Positions 25,637 to 33,690 of a stretch of 48,485 nt of DNA are shown piece by piece. Source of the stretch: Pseudomonadota bacterium (GTDB taxonomy: Bacteria; Pseudomonadota; Gammaproteobacteria; Burkholderiales; Burkholderiaceae_D); the NCBI GenBank assembly GCA_030272785.1, contig JARXKM010000003.1, positions 12,410 to 60,894 on the forward strand, given 5' to 3'. Numbering within the stretch: the first letter of the stretch is position 1; each line of letters starts with the position of its first letter. The position numbers were made by a program, and so were the translations under genes. Under the pieces are notes generated by a model. The model did no database searches, was not told where the DNA came from, and saw only the letters and a program-made list of their open reading frames with translations.

Positions 25637-26989
25637 ATGAATCCTACTGAAAACCTGTCTCCCGTCCAGCAAGTGATCGCCGCCCACCGCCGTGGCGAAG
25701 CCGCCGGCCTGTATAGCGTCTGCTGCAGTCACCCCACCGTGCTGCGCGCGGCCATGCGCGTGGCCGCCGCCTACGACACCGTGCTGCTGGTGGAGGCGAC
25801 CTCGAACCAGGTCGATCAGTTTGGCGGCTACACCGGCATGACGCCGGAGGTGTTCCGCGACTACGTGCAGCGGCTGGCGCACCAACAAGGCTTTCCGCTG
25901 GCGCGCCTGGCGCTGGGCGGCGACCACCTCGGCCCGAACGCCTGGCAGGGGCTGGACGCCGGCACCGCCATGCAACATGCAGAAACCCTGATCGCAGCTT
26001 ATGCGGCGGCAGGCTTCAACAAGATCCACCTGGACTGCAGCATGCGCTGCGCCGACGATCCGCAATACCTGAGTGATGACACCATCGCAGCGCGCTCCGC
26101 GCGCCTGTGCGCGGTTGCCGAAAAGGCCGCCGCGCAAGCGGGACTACCGCCGCCCGTCTACGTGATCGGCACCGAAGTACCCATTCCCGGCGGCGAGGCC
26201 AGTCTGGCACAAGCCGGCACCGTCACCGCGCCAACCGCCGCCGCGCGTACGCTGGAGGTGCACCGCAAAGCCTTCATTGAGCTGGACCTGGACGCAGCAT
26301 GGCGCCGCGTGATCGCCATGGTGGTGCAACCGGGGGTGGACTTCGACCATAGCCAGATCCAGTATTATGACGCCGCACAGGCGGCCGCACTGTCGGATTT
26401 TGTGGCCGATCAACCGGGGCTGGTGTTCGAAGCCCACTCGACCGACTACCAGTGCGAATCGGCCCTGCACGAGATGGTGCGCGACCATTTCGCCATCCTC
26501 AAAGTCGGCCCGGCCGCCACCTTCGCCCTGCGCGAAGGCTTGCTCGCCCTGTGCAATATCGAAGCTGAACTGGTGCCGGCCAGCCAATCCTCGCAGTTGA
26601 TGCAAGTATTGGACGAAGTCATGCTGGCACAACCGCGCCACTGGCAAAAACACTATTCGGGCAGCGCCGACCAACAACGTCTGCTGCGCCGCTACGGCCT
26701 GAGCGATCGTTGCCGCTACTACTGGGGCGAGCCGGTCGTCGCCGCAGCCGTCGAGAAACTATGCGCCAACCTGGACGCGCGTACCATCCCGCTGGCGCTA
26801 CTCAGCCAGCACATGCCCGAACAGTATCTGGACGTGCTGCAGGGTCAGCTGAAAACCGGCGTGCACGCGCTGCTGGAACACAAGGTCGGCCGCTTGCTGG
26901 CGCAGTACGCGCGCGCCTGCAGCCGCAACGCCGCCGGAACGCCGACGGCGACAGCGACGGCCCCCGGCACCACCGCAGCGATCTGTTAA
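25637..26989 (+). CDS. agaZ: AgaZ/KbaZ/GatZ-family protein (tagatose-bisphosphate aldolase non-catalytic subunit family)
   Basis: Protein of 450 residues with an aldolase-like TIM barrel: GLYSVCCSHPTVLRAAM, EATSNQVDQFGGYTGMTP, LGGDHLGPNAWQ, FNKIHLDCSMRCADDP, GTEVPIPGGE, FEAHSTDYQ and LKVGPAATFALREGL. In enterobacteria this subunit stabilises the catalytic aldolase KbaY/GatY. No catalytic partner and no tagatose-6-P kinase gene are visible here, as in other proteobacterial aga clusters where AgaZ has been suggested to have a catalytic role of its own. The C-terminal 25 residues are a low-complexity Ala/Thr tail (TPTATATAPGTTAAIC). A 66-base gap separates it from the kinase gene. Confidence 0.9.
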   Translation: MNPTENLSPVQQVIAAHRRGEAAGLYSVCCSHPTVLRAAMRVAAAYDTVLLVEATSNQVDQFGGYTGMTPEVFRDYVQRLAHQQGFPLARLALGGDHLGPNAWQGLDAGTAMQHAETLIAAYAAAGFNKIHLDCSMRCADDPQYLSDDTIAARSARLCAVAEKAAAQAGLPPPVYVIGTEVPIPGGEASLAQAGTVTAPTAAARTLEVHRKAFIELDLDAAWRRVIAMVVQPGVDFDHSQIQYYDAAQAAALSDFVADQPGLVFEAHSTDYQCESALHEMVRDHFAILKVGPAATFALREGLLALCNIEAELVPASQSSQLMQVLDEVMLAQPRHWQKHYSGSADQQRLLRRYGLSDRCRYYWGEPVVAAAVEKLCANLDARTIPLALLSQHMPEQYLDVLQGQLKTGVHALLEHKVGRLLAQYARACSRNAAGTPTATATAPGTTAAIC

Positions 26990-27022
26990 GCTCGACATTT
27001 TTCGACCCTACAACCGATCATC

Positions 27023-27790
27023 ATGCGAAATACCAGCCAACGCCGCGCCTCCATCCTGCAAGTGCTTACCCAACAGGGGGCGGTCCAGGTGGCCAAACTG
27101 GTGGCACAGCTGGGGGTGTCGGCCGTCACCATCCGCAGCGATCTCAGTGCGCTCGAATCGCAAGGGCTGGCCACGCGCAGCCACGGCGGCGCCGTGCTCA
27201 CGCGCACGCCGCCGACCGAGCACACCATCCAGCAAAAGGACGCGCTCAATCACGAGCAGAAGGAGCGCATCGGCGCCTACGCGGCGAGCATGGTGCAGCC
27301 CGGCGATAACATCATCATCGATTCCGGCACCACCACGATTTCGCTGGCGCGCCACTTGCGCGACGCGCAAAACGTGACGGTAATGACCAATGGCCTGAAC
27401 ACCGCATGGGAACTGGCCGATGCCCCCGGCGTAGATTTGATACTGACGGGCGGCCTGCTGCGCAAGCAGTCGCTGTCGATTCAGGGCACCCAGGCCGAAG
27501 CTTGCCTGCAGGTCTACAGCTTCGACAAACTGTTCCTGGGTGTGGACGGTTTCGACCTGAAATTCGGCATCACCACCCACCACGAGCCCGAAGCGAGCCT
27601 GAATCACAAGATGGTGGAGCGGGCCAAGAAAATCATCGTCCTCACGGACGCCTCCAAGTTTGGCCGGGTCAGCCTGCACCGCATCGTGCAGCTGGACCGT
27701 GTCCACACCGTCATCACCGACGCCGGCATCAGCGACGAGTACCGCGAGGGACTGCAGCAACTGGGCATCGAATTACTCATCGCAGAATAG
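27023..27790 (+). CDS. agaR: AgaR-type DeoR-family repressor
   Basis: Regulator of 255 residues. The N-terminal DeoR winged helix has the family signature VAKLVAQLGVSAVTIRSDLS followed by LATRSHGGAVL. The C-terminal sugar-phosphate-sensing domain (about 75-235) shows IIDSGTTTISLARHL, MTNGLNTAWEL, LTGGLLRKQSLS and LFLGVDGFDLKFGITTH. It is embedded in the aga operon and probably binds the CTTTCGA boxes upstream of agaS, releasing them when a pathway phosphate (such as GalN-6-P or GalNAc-6-P) accumulates; this follows what is known of E. coli AgaR and is inference here. No strong ribosome site precedes the ATG. Confidence 0.9.
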   Translation: MRNTSQRRASILQVLTQQGAVQVAKLVAQLGVSAVTIRSDLSALESQGLATRSHGGAVLTRTPPTEHTIQQKDALNHEQKERIGAYAASMVQPGDNIIIDSGTTTISLARHLRDAQNVTVMTNGLNTAWELADAPGVDLILTGGLLRKQSLSIQGTQAEACLQVYSFDKLFLGVDGFDLKFGITTHHEPEASLNHKMVERAKKIIVLTDASKFGRVSLHRIVQLDRVHTVITDAGISDEYREGLQQLGIELLIAE

Positions 27791-27793
27791 AAC

Positions 27794-28891
27794 GTGCTAA
27801 GCGGCAGAATACTCACCCCCGGCGGCTGGATCACAGGCAGCATCGCTTTCGACCAGCGCATCCAGCAGATCGTGGAAGATTGCGCCGCCGATGAGGCGTT
27901 GACCATCCTGCCCGGCTTCATGGATCTGCACGTGCACGGCGCGGCGGGCGTCGACATCATGCAGGGCGGTAATGCCGGCGCCACTGTCGCGCGCGCGCAC
28001 GCACGCCACGGCACCACGTCGATGCTGGGCACCACCATGACCGCTACCGACAACTCGATCCGCCGCGCGTTGACCGGTCTGGCCGGCGTCATCGCGCAAC
28101 GCCCGGCAGGCGGCGCGCGCATGCTGGGCGTGCACCTGGAAGGGCCGTTCCTCAGCATACATCGATTGGGCGCGCAGCCGCCGGACGCGGTGGAGGTAGC
28201 CAGCCTGGAACTGGTGCGCAGCTATCACGCCATTGCGCCGATACGCGCGCTCACGCTGGCAACGGAAGTGGCCGGCCATCTGGCGTTGATCCCCCTGCTC
28301 AAAGAGATGGGCATCCGCGTGCAGCTCGGTCACAGCAACGGCAGCTACGAAGATGGCGTGGCCGCGCTGGAGGCCGGCGCCGCCGGCTTCACCCATCTGT
28401 TCAACGGCATGACCGGACTGCATCACCAATCACCCGGCATCGTCGGCGCAGCGCTGGCCCATGCCGAATATGCCGAGATCATCCCGGACCTGCAGCACGT
28501 CCATCGTGGCGCCATCCACGCCGCGCTGCGGGCCATCCCGCGTTTGTATGGCGTCACCGACGCCACCTCGGCCACCGGCATGCCCGATGGCGAATATGCA
28601 CTGGGCAGCCAGCGGGTCTACAAATGCCTGGGCTGCGTGCGGCTGGCCACCGGCTCACTGGCCGGCAGCGTGCTGACCATGGACCAGGCGTTGCGCAACT
28701 TCGTCGGCTTTGGCCTCGATCTGGCCGAGGCGTCGAACCGGTTGTCGCTGTTCCCGGCCGACTACCTGGCCGAGACAGAGCGCGGCCGGCTGGCGCCGGG
28801 CGCCTGGGCCGACATCGTCGTCTTAAACAAAGAATTACAACCGGCGGCCGTCTTCATCGAAGGCGAAGCCGTCCACCTTACCTCCACCTGA
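27794..28891 (+). CDS. agaA: N-acetylgalactosamine-6-phosphate deacetylase (NagA/AgaA family)
   Basis: Amidohydrolase of 365 residues removing acetate from GalNAc-6-P. Metal-site motifs: FMDLHVHGAAGVD (His46, His48), HLEGPFLS (Glu116), VQLGHSNGSYEDG, FTHLFNGMTGLHH and the catalytic Asp in VTDATSATGMPDG. The usual GAH after the EGPF motif reads GAQ (LGAQPP), a small difference from NagA. The start is GTG, three bases after the agaR stop, so translation is probably coupled. The aga setting favours GalNAc-6-P over GlcNAc-6-P as substrate, though such enzymes are often promiscuous. Confidence 0.9.
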   Translation: MLSGRILTPGGWITGSIAFDQRIQQIVEDCAADEALTILPGFMDLHVHGAAGVDIMQGGNAGATVARAHARHGTTSMLGTTMTATDNSIRRALTGLAGVIAQRPAGGARMLGVHLEGPFLSIHRLGAQPPDAVEVASLELVRSYHAIAPIRALTLATEVAGHLALIPLLKEMGIRVQLGHSNGSYEDGVAALEAGAAGFTHLFNGMTGLHHQSPGIVGAALAHAEYAEIIPDLQHVHRGAIHAALRAIPRLYGVTDATSATGMPDGEYALGSQRVYKCLGCVRLATGSLAGSVLTMDQALRNFVGFGLDLAEASNRLSLFPADYLAETERGRLAPGAWADIVVLNKELQPAAVFIEGEAVHLTST

Positions 28892-28907
28892 AGACACCGG
28901 AGTACCG

Positions 28908-30791
28908 ATGCAAGCGACCCTGTCAGCCGCACCCGTCCGCGCCATGCGCTTTTTGCTGTTCATCGCCGGCATGGGAGGACTGCTGTATGGGATCGACGTC
29001 GGCATCATCGCCGGTGCCCTGCCCTACCTGGAATCGACAGCGTCGGTAGCGTGGAAGCTCAGCGCACAGCAGCTCAGTTACATCGTGGCGGCGGTGTTGC
29101 TGGGGTCCGTACTGTCGTCGCTGTTCGCCGGCGCACTGGCCGACTGGATCGGACGGCGCTGGGCGATGGTGCTGTCCGGCGTGCTGTTCACGGCCAGCAT
29201 CCCGCTGATCGCGCTGGCCGATGGTTACACGCCGCTGCTGCTGGGCCGCCTGCTGCAAGGCATCAGCGGCGGCCTGATCGGCGTGGTAGTACCGCTATAT
29301 CTGGCCGAATGCCTGCATGCGCGCCAGCGCGGACGCGGTGCGGCGCTGTTCCAGCTGCTGCTGACGATAGGCTTGGTAGCCGCCGCGCTGATCGGATTGT
29401 TCCAGGCGCAATCGGTGGAAACCGCGACAGCAGCAACGAAAAGCCTGACCGAGACAGCGCGCGCCGCCGCCGTGTTCGCGGCCAAGGACCACGCCTGGCG
29501 CAGCATTTTCTGGATGTGTCTCGCACCGGGACTGATCTTCACCATCGGCAGCCTGCTGCTGGCCGAATCGCCGCGCTGGCTGGCGCGCCGTGGCCGCATC
29601 GAGGCGGCGCGCGCCGCCCTGCTGCGCACCCGTCCCGCCGCCGAAGCGGAAGCCGAGCTACGCGAGATTGAACAGGCGTTGTCGTTCACGTCCAGGCAAA
29701 ATCACGGCAATATCGGCAGTAGCAGTAGCAGCAACTCGGACCGTCCGGCCGGCTCTGGCACCAAGCTGGAGGTTCCCGCTGATCGACTGCTCAGCCGCCG
29801 CTACGTGCTGCCCTTCCTGCTGGCCTGCCTGATCCTGGCGCTGACGCAAGCGACCGGCATCAATTCCGTTCTTGCGTACATCGTCAACATCCTCAACCAG
29901 GCTGGCCTGCCTGGCGCTACAGCCAACACAGCCGACGTGGTGTTGAAAGTGCTGAACGCCGCCATGACGGTAGTGGCAGTGATACTGGTCGACCGCAAGG
30001 GCCGCAAGTTTCTGCTGATGCTGGGCAGCGGCGGCATTGTGCTGGCCATGCTGGCGGCAGGCCTGCTGTTCCGCAGCGTGGAAGGCGAGCAGCGCGACGT
30101 CAGCGCGCAGTTGCAGGCGCGCGTGCAGACGGACGGTCTGGAACTGCGTCTCGACACGGCCACTTTGCAATCGCTGGCTGCGCCGCCCGGCGACGCGCCG
30201 CAGCAGCTGTCGGTGGCCTATTCCTACGGCCCGTTCACCAATGTCCAGACCCGCCGCAGCGACGACGCCGCCCTGCCGCCCATGCGCCTGACGCGGGAAG
30301 ACACCGTGCAGACGGACAGCGTCATCGGCGTATTCTTCCGTCGCCTGCATCTGAATCCGTTCGCCGATCCGGCGCAAGCGCAAACCGCGCCGCTGCATAT
30401 CGAGCAGGCCCGGTTGGCGGCCGTACCGTCGTCCGCGCATGGCTGGCAGGTAGCGATGGCGATGTGCCTGTTCGTCGCCAGCTTCGCGGTGGGCCCGGGT
30501 GTATGCGTGTGGCTGGCATTGTCCGAGCTGATGCCAACGCGTATCCGTTCGAACGGCATGAGCATCGCCCTGCTGATCAACCAGTTCGTCTCTACCGTGA
30601 TCGCCGCCGTGTTCCTGCCGACCGTAGGCCAGTATGGCTATGCGACGCTGTTCTTCTACAGCGCCGGCTGCGCGCTGCTGTACTTCCTGACAGCGGCCTT
30701 CCTGCTGCCCGAAACCAAGGGCAAGACGCTGGAAGAAATCGAGGCCCGCTTCGTCGGCAAACCGGCCGTCCCGCTGTCGGCCCCGGTCTGA
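28908..30791 (+). CDS. agaP: MFS sugar porter with large periplasmic insertion (AgaP-like)
   Basis: Inner-membrane transporter of 627 residues. Sugar-porter signatures: LLYGIDVGIIAGALPYL (helix 1), DWIGRRWAMVLSG (loop 2-3), LLQGISGGLIGVVVPLYLAE (helix 4), LACLILALTQATGINSVLAY (helix 7) and LLPETKGKTLEEIE at the end. Two features are unusual: a Gly/Ser-rich central cytoplasmic loop (NIGSSSSSNSDRP, about 265-285), and a ~115-residue soluble insertion at about 390-505 between two transmembrane helices of the second half, which brings the length well above the usual 450-500. It closes the aga operon, 16 bases after the deacetylase, and should import free GalNAc. Confidence 0.88.
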   Translation: MQATLSAAPVRAMRFLLFIAGMGGLLYGIDVGIIAGALPYLESTASVAWKLSAQQLSYIVAAVLLGSVLSSLFAGALADWIGRRWAMVLSGVLFTASIPLIALADGYTPLLLGRLLQGISGGLIGVVVPLYLAECLHARQRGRGAALFQLLLTIGLVAAALIGLFQAQSVETATAATKSLTETARAAAVFAAKDHAWRSIFWMCLAPGLIFTIGSLLLAESPRWLARRGRIEAARAALLRTRPAAEAEAELREIEQALSFTSRQNHGNIGSSSSSNSDRPAGSGTKLEVPADRLLSRRYVLPFLLACLILALTQATGINSVLAYIVNILNQAGLPGATANTADVVLKVLNAAMTVVAVILVDRKGRKFLLMLGSGGIVLAMLAAGLLFRSVEGEQRDVSAQLQARVQTDGLELRLDTATLQSLAAPPGDAPQQLSVAYSYGPFTNVQTRRSDDAALPPMRLTREDTVQTDSVIGVFFRRLHLNPFADPAQAQTAPLHIEQARLAAVPSSAHGWQVAMAMCLFVASFAVGPGVCVWLALSELMPTRIRSNGMSIALLINQFVSTVIAAVFLPTVGQYGYATLFFYSAGCALLYFLTAAFLLPETKGKTLEEIEARFVGKPAVPLSAPV

Positions 30792-30822
30792 TGACAGACA
30801 GCGCGGCGCAATATCGCGGCAA

Positions 30823-30947
30823 AGGGGAACCGTCCACAGCTCGGCCACCAGGTCGATCTCGGGCCAGCTGGCGCCACGCACTTCGGCGGACCTGCGTGCG
30901 GTGAGGATGGCGAACTGCGTGGCCTGTGCGGCGACGCCTTCGCGGCG
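30823..30947 (-). pseudogene. Tyrosine-integrase fragment
   Basis: The minus-strand frame reads GVAAQATQFAILTARRSAEV, then RGASWPEIDLVAELWTVP. This is the first catalytic-arginine region of P4-type tyrosine integrases, where the usual text is close to ALEFLILTAARSGEVRGATWDEIDL. Both the N-terminal and the distal catalytic parts are missing, so this is a scar. It lies exactly between the two polysaccharide loci, just beyond the stop of the MFS gene on the same strand. Confidence 0.7.
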
Positions 30948-30983
30948 ACCATCGCCTGGTATTTCTCCGCCCGCGCGTGCAGC

Positions 30984-32321
30984 CTACGTACAGGCCAGGT
31001 TGGCCGCGGCCCGGGTGCGCGGGCCAAGGCGCACCTTCAGCAGCAGCAGCACCGAAACAAGTGCCGAAAACGCGCCGAACAATAGGGTAAGCTTGTAGTT
31101 GTGGCCCGAATAATCGAGCAGCGCGCCCTGTATCACGCTCACCAGCGCGGCGGCGCCCTGCGCCATCAGGAAGGCAGCCGAATTGAATTGCATGAAGCGC
31201 TCGCGCGGGAACAAGCGCATGGGCAGCGACGCGACGGCCGTGTAATAGCCGCCCGAGATCACCACATGGCACATGTAGGCGACACGAAAATGATGTTCGC
31301 CGCTGTCGACCAGCAGGTAGCCGAACAGCGAACTGGCGAAGTACAGCGCCAGCACAATCGTGGTCACCAGCAGTGCGCCGAAACGGTCCACCGCCACTCC
31401 GACGACGAAAGCCATCACCATCGAAATGGCGAACGACGCCGCCAGCATGGCGCCCAGTTCGGCCTTCGATATGCCCAGCACGCCCGCGTAGACCTGGCTG
31501 AAGGTCGTAAACGGCATCGGCGCGATCGAAGCGCACATCAGCGCCGCAAATATGCACAGGTAGTACGGCTGCGAAAAGCATTCGGTGACATAGCTGCGCG
31601 CACCGGCGACAAAGCCGGCCCGCGCGCCCGCGCTGTGCGGCTGCGGCCCGGGGTATGCGCCTTCCCGCACCTTCAGGCACATCAACGTGGTGCCGGCGCC
31701 GAACAGGATGCCGATGCCGACGAAAATTTCCATCAGGTGGTGTTCGGTCAACTGGAACAGCCAGGTGTTGAAAACGATGCCGGCTCCCAGGCTGACCACC
31801 CGCACGCCACTGTAGAAGCGCCCCTGCAGGGCGCGCGGCACCACATCGTTGACCAGGCCGACGTAGATCGACAGCGTCATGACGGCCATCGTTTCGAACA
31901 GCACCCAGCACAGCGCGAACAGGCCCAGCACGCAGGCGTCCAGGCCGGGCGAGGCGGCGCCCAGCAGCGCATCGAGATGCGCGCCCATCCAAGGCGAGCC
32001 GCCCAGGCCGACCATCAGCAGCGCGGTGATGGGGGTTTGCCACAGCAGGAAGGGGATACGGCGCCCGCGGCGGCTGCGGTAGCGGTCGGAACGGTAGCTG
32101 ACGATGGGCGCGATGAACAGGCTGATCACCGCCGGCAGCGCCGCGATCAGGATCGACATCAGCGTGTCCGAGGCATGGTACTGACGCAGCAACTCGGTGG
32201 CGCCGGGCACGGCTGAACGCTCGCGCATGGCGATCGCGAACTGGCCAAACAGCAGCCAGAAAACCAGCGTGCACAAGCCCCAGGAGGTGTAAGTCAGAGT
32301 GCCCGCCGAACGTGTTTCCAT
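30984..32321 (-). CDS. MFS transporter of the LacI-controlled glycan locus
   Basis: Inner-membrane protein of 445 residues with about twelve hydrophobic segments. It starts with YTSWGLCTLVFWLLFGQFAIAM, includes a basic loop YRSDRYRSRRGRRIPFLLW after helix 2-3, and ends in a basic tail. The loop and overall layout recall PucC-like and sucrose/glycoside (GPH-type) MFS carriers. As the last gene of the leftward cluster behind GH35 and DUF2264 genes it probably takes up the released mono- or disaccharides. An in-frame start 19 codons upstream exists; the ATG at 32321 opens directly into the first helix. It is separated from the DUF2264 gene by 91 bases. Confidence 0.82.
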   Translation of the reverse strand: METRSAGTLTYTSWGLCTLVFWLLFGQFAIAMRERSAVPGATELLRQYHASDTLMSILIAALPAVISLFIAPIVSYRSDRYRSRRGRRIPFLLWQTPITALLMVGLGGSPWMGAHLDALLGAASPGLDACVLGLFALCWVLFETMAVMTLSIYVGLVNDVVPRALQGRFYSGVRVVSLGAGIVFNTWLFQLTEHHLMEIFVGIGILFGAGTTLMCLKVREGAYPGPQPHSAGARAGFVAGARSYVTECFSQPYYLCIFAALMCASIAPMPFTTFSQVYAGVLGISKAELGAMLAASFAISMVMAFVVGVAVDRFGALLVTTIVLALYFASSLFGYLLVDSGEHHFRVAYMCHVVISGGYYTAVASLPMRLFPRERFMQFNSAAFLMAQGAAALVSVIQGALLDYSGHNYKLTLLFGAFSALVSVLLLLKVRLGPRTRAAANLACT

Positions 32322-32412
32322 CGCGTCTCGCTGTGTTTTTCTGCGCTCGATTGTGCCGTCAAGCGCGGCAATGAGCAAGCGTTTGCGGCGCGCGCCGGAC
32401 CGGCACGGCGAA

Positions 32413-33672
32413 CTAGTACGTCACGGGATAGTCTTTCGGGAAGCGGGCGCCGGCGAACGCCTTTTTCTGCGTCCAGTCCAGCGCCGGCGCCGTCCAGTAC
32501 GTATCGGTCGCGGGCAGGCCGAGCGCGAGGAAGCTGGCGGACGCGATGTACATGCTGCCGTTGTTCGAATACCAGTCGCCCAGCTCGGGCTGGTGGCCGG
32601 CGAAGCCGATCGTCAGGAAGCCGTCCTCGGTAAAATTGCTCGGCGCGCTCCACAGCGCCTTGTGCACCGCGTGCAGCGCGGCGCGGACCTGGCCCGGCGG
32701 AAGGCTGGCCGGCAGTTGCTTGCGCCAGGCCAGCAGCGCCAGCGGCTGGAAGGCGGCGCTGCGGTAAGTCAGCGAGCGGCCGATGGGCGGAAACGTCCCC
32801 TGCGGCGAAATGAAGCGTTCGAGGTGTTCGGCATAGCGCTGCATGCGTTTCAATGCCTGGGCGAGCAGCTCGACCGGCTTGGCGTTCCAGAACGGCCCGT
32901 TCTGCTTTTCCAGCACCTCGAGTATCTCGACGAGCATCGGGAACATGACGAAGGAGTTGTAATAGTCGAAGTGAAACGACTCGCCGTCCTTGATCCAGCC
33001 ATCGCCCACATACCATTCGTTGACCTTGCGGATCGCCACGTTCATGCGCATCGGGTCGTGCTGCTCGCCGATCGACAGCAGCCAGGCTTCGTTCATCGCG
33101 GCGAACAGCAGCCAGTTGATGTACGGCGGGTCAATCCGGCGCAGGTTCTTGACCTGCTGGACGATGCGCTGCTTGGTGGTGGCGTCGAGCGGCTCCCACA
33201 GCGCATGCGGCGCGCGCATCAGCGCATTGGTAAAGTAGGCCGAATCGACCAGCACCTGGCCGTGGCCCTGCCACAGCAGGCAATCCGGGCTTGCCGGATC
33301 GACGGAGTTGGCATAGCTTTGCAGCGCCATTTGTTGAAGGCGCCGGCGGGTGCGGCCTTCGGCGCTGCCGTCGTCGGGCAGGCCGAGCCAGGGCGCCATG
33401 CCGGCGATCAGGCGCGCGAAGCATTCCATGTAGGCGACCCGCTGGTCGCGTCCGTCCCAGGTCGGACTGAGCTCGAGCGTGAACTTCTTTTGCAGCGCGC
33501 CGCTGGCCATGTTCGACAGCACCGGTTCGGCCATCTTCTGCAGCAGGCCGGCCATGTACGCGCGTTCGCCGCCGCCCGCCGGCGTCGCGTCGGCGGCCGC
33601 CAGCGCGCCCAGGCTCGCGCCCATCGCAGCCGATCCCGCCAGCGCCGTGCGCATGAAATTACGTCGTTCCAT
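32413..33672 (-). CDS. DUF2264-family protein (GH154-like, candidate beta-glucuronidase)
   Basis: Exported protein of 419 residues with a Tat-like or Sec signal (ERRNFMRTALAGSAAMGASLG, cleavage near LAA). The mature protein is an (alpha/alpha) barrel type sequence with DUF2264 landmarks: RVAYMECFARLIAGMAPWL, INWLLFAAMNEAWLL, DGESFHFDYYNSFVMFPML, ISPQGTFPPIGRSLTYRS and WYSNNGSMYIAS. CAZy family GH154, which includes an exo-beta-glucuronidase from a Bacteroides arabinogalactan locus, is built from DUF2264 proteins; assignment to that activity here is inference. GGAG precedes the ATG. The gene starts 18 bases after the GH35 gene, in the same operon. Confidence 0.83.
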   Translation of the reverse strand: MERRNFMRTALAGSAAMGASLGALAAADATPAGGGERAYMAGLLQKMAEPVLSNMASGALQKKFTLELSPTWDGRDQRVAYMECFARLIAGMAPWLGLPDDGSAEGRTRRRLQQMALQSYANSVDPASPDCLLWQGHGQVLVDSAYFTNALMRAPHALWEPLDATTKQRIVQQVKNLRRIDPPYINWLLFAAMNEAWLLSIGEQHDPMRMNVAIRKVNEWYVGDGWIKDGESFHFDYYNSFVMFPMLVEILEVLEKQNGPFWNAKPVELLAQALKRMQRYAEHLERFISPQGTFPPIGRSLTYRSAAFQPLALLAWRKQLPASLPPGQVRAALHAVHKALWSAPSNFTEDGFLTIGFAGHQPELGDWYSNNGSMYIASASFLALGLPATDTYWTAPALDWTQKKAFAGARFPKDYPVTY

Positions 33673-33690
33673 ACTTGTCTCCGATATTTG

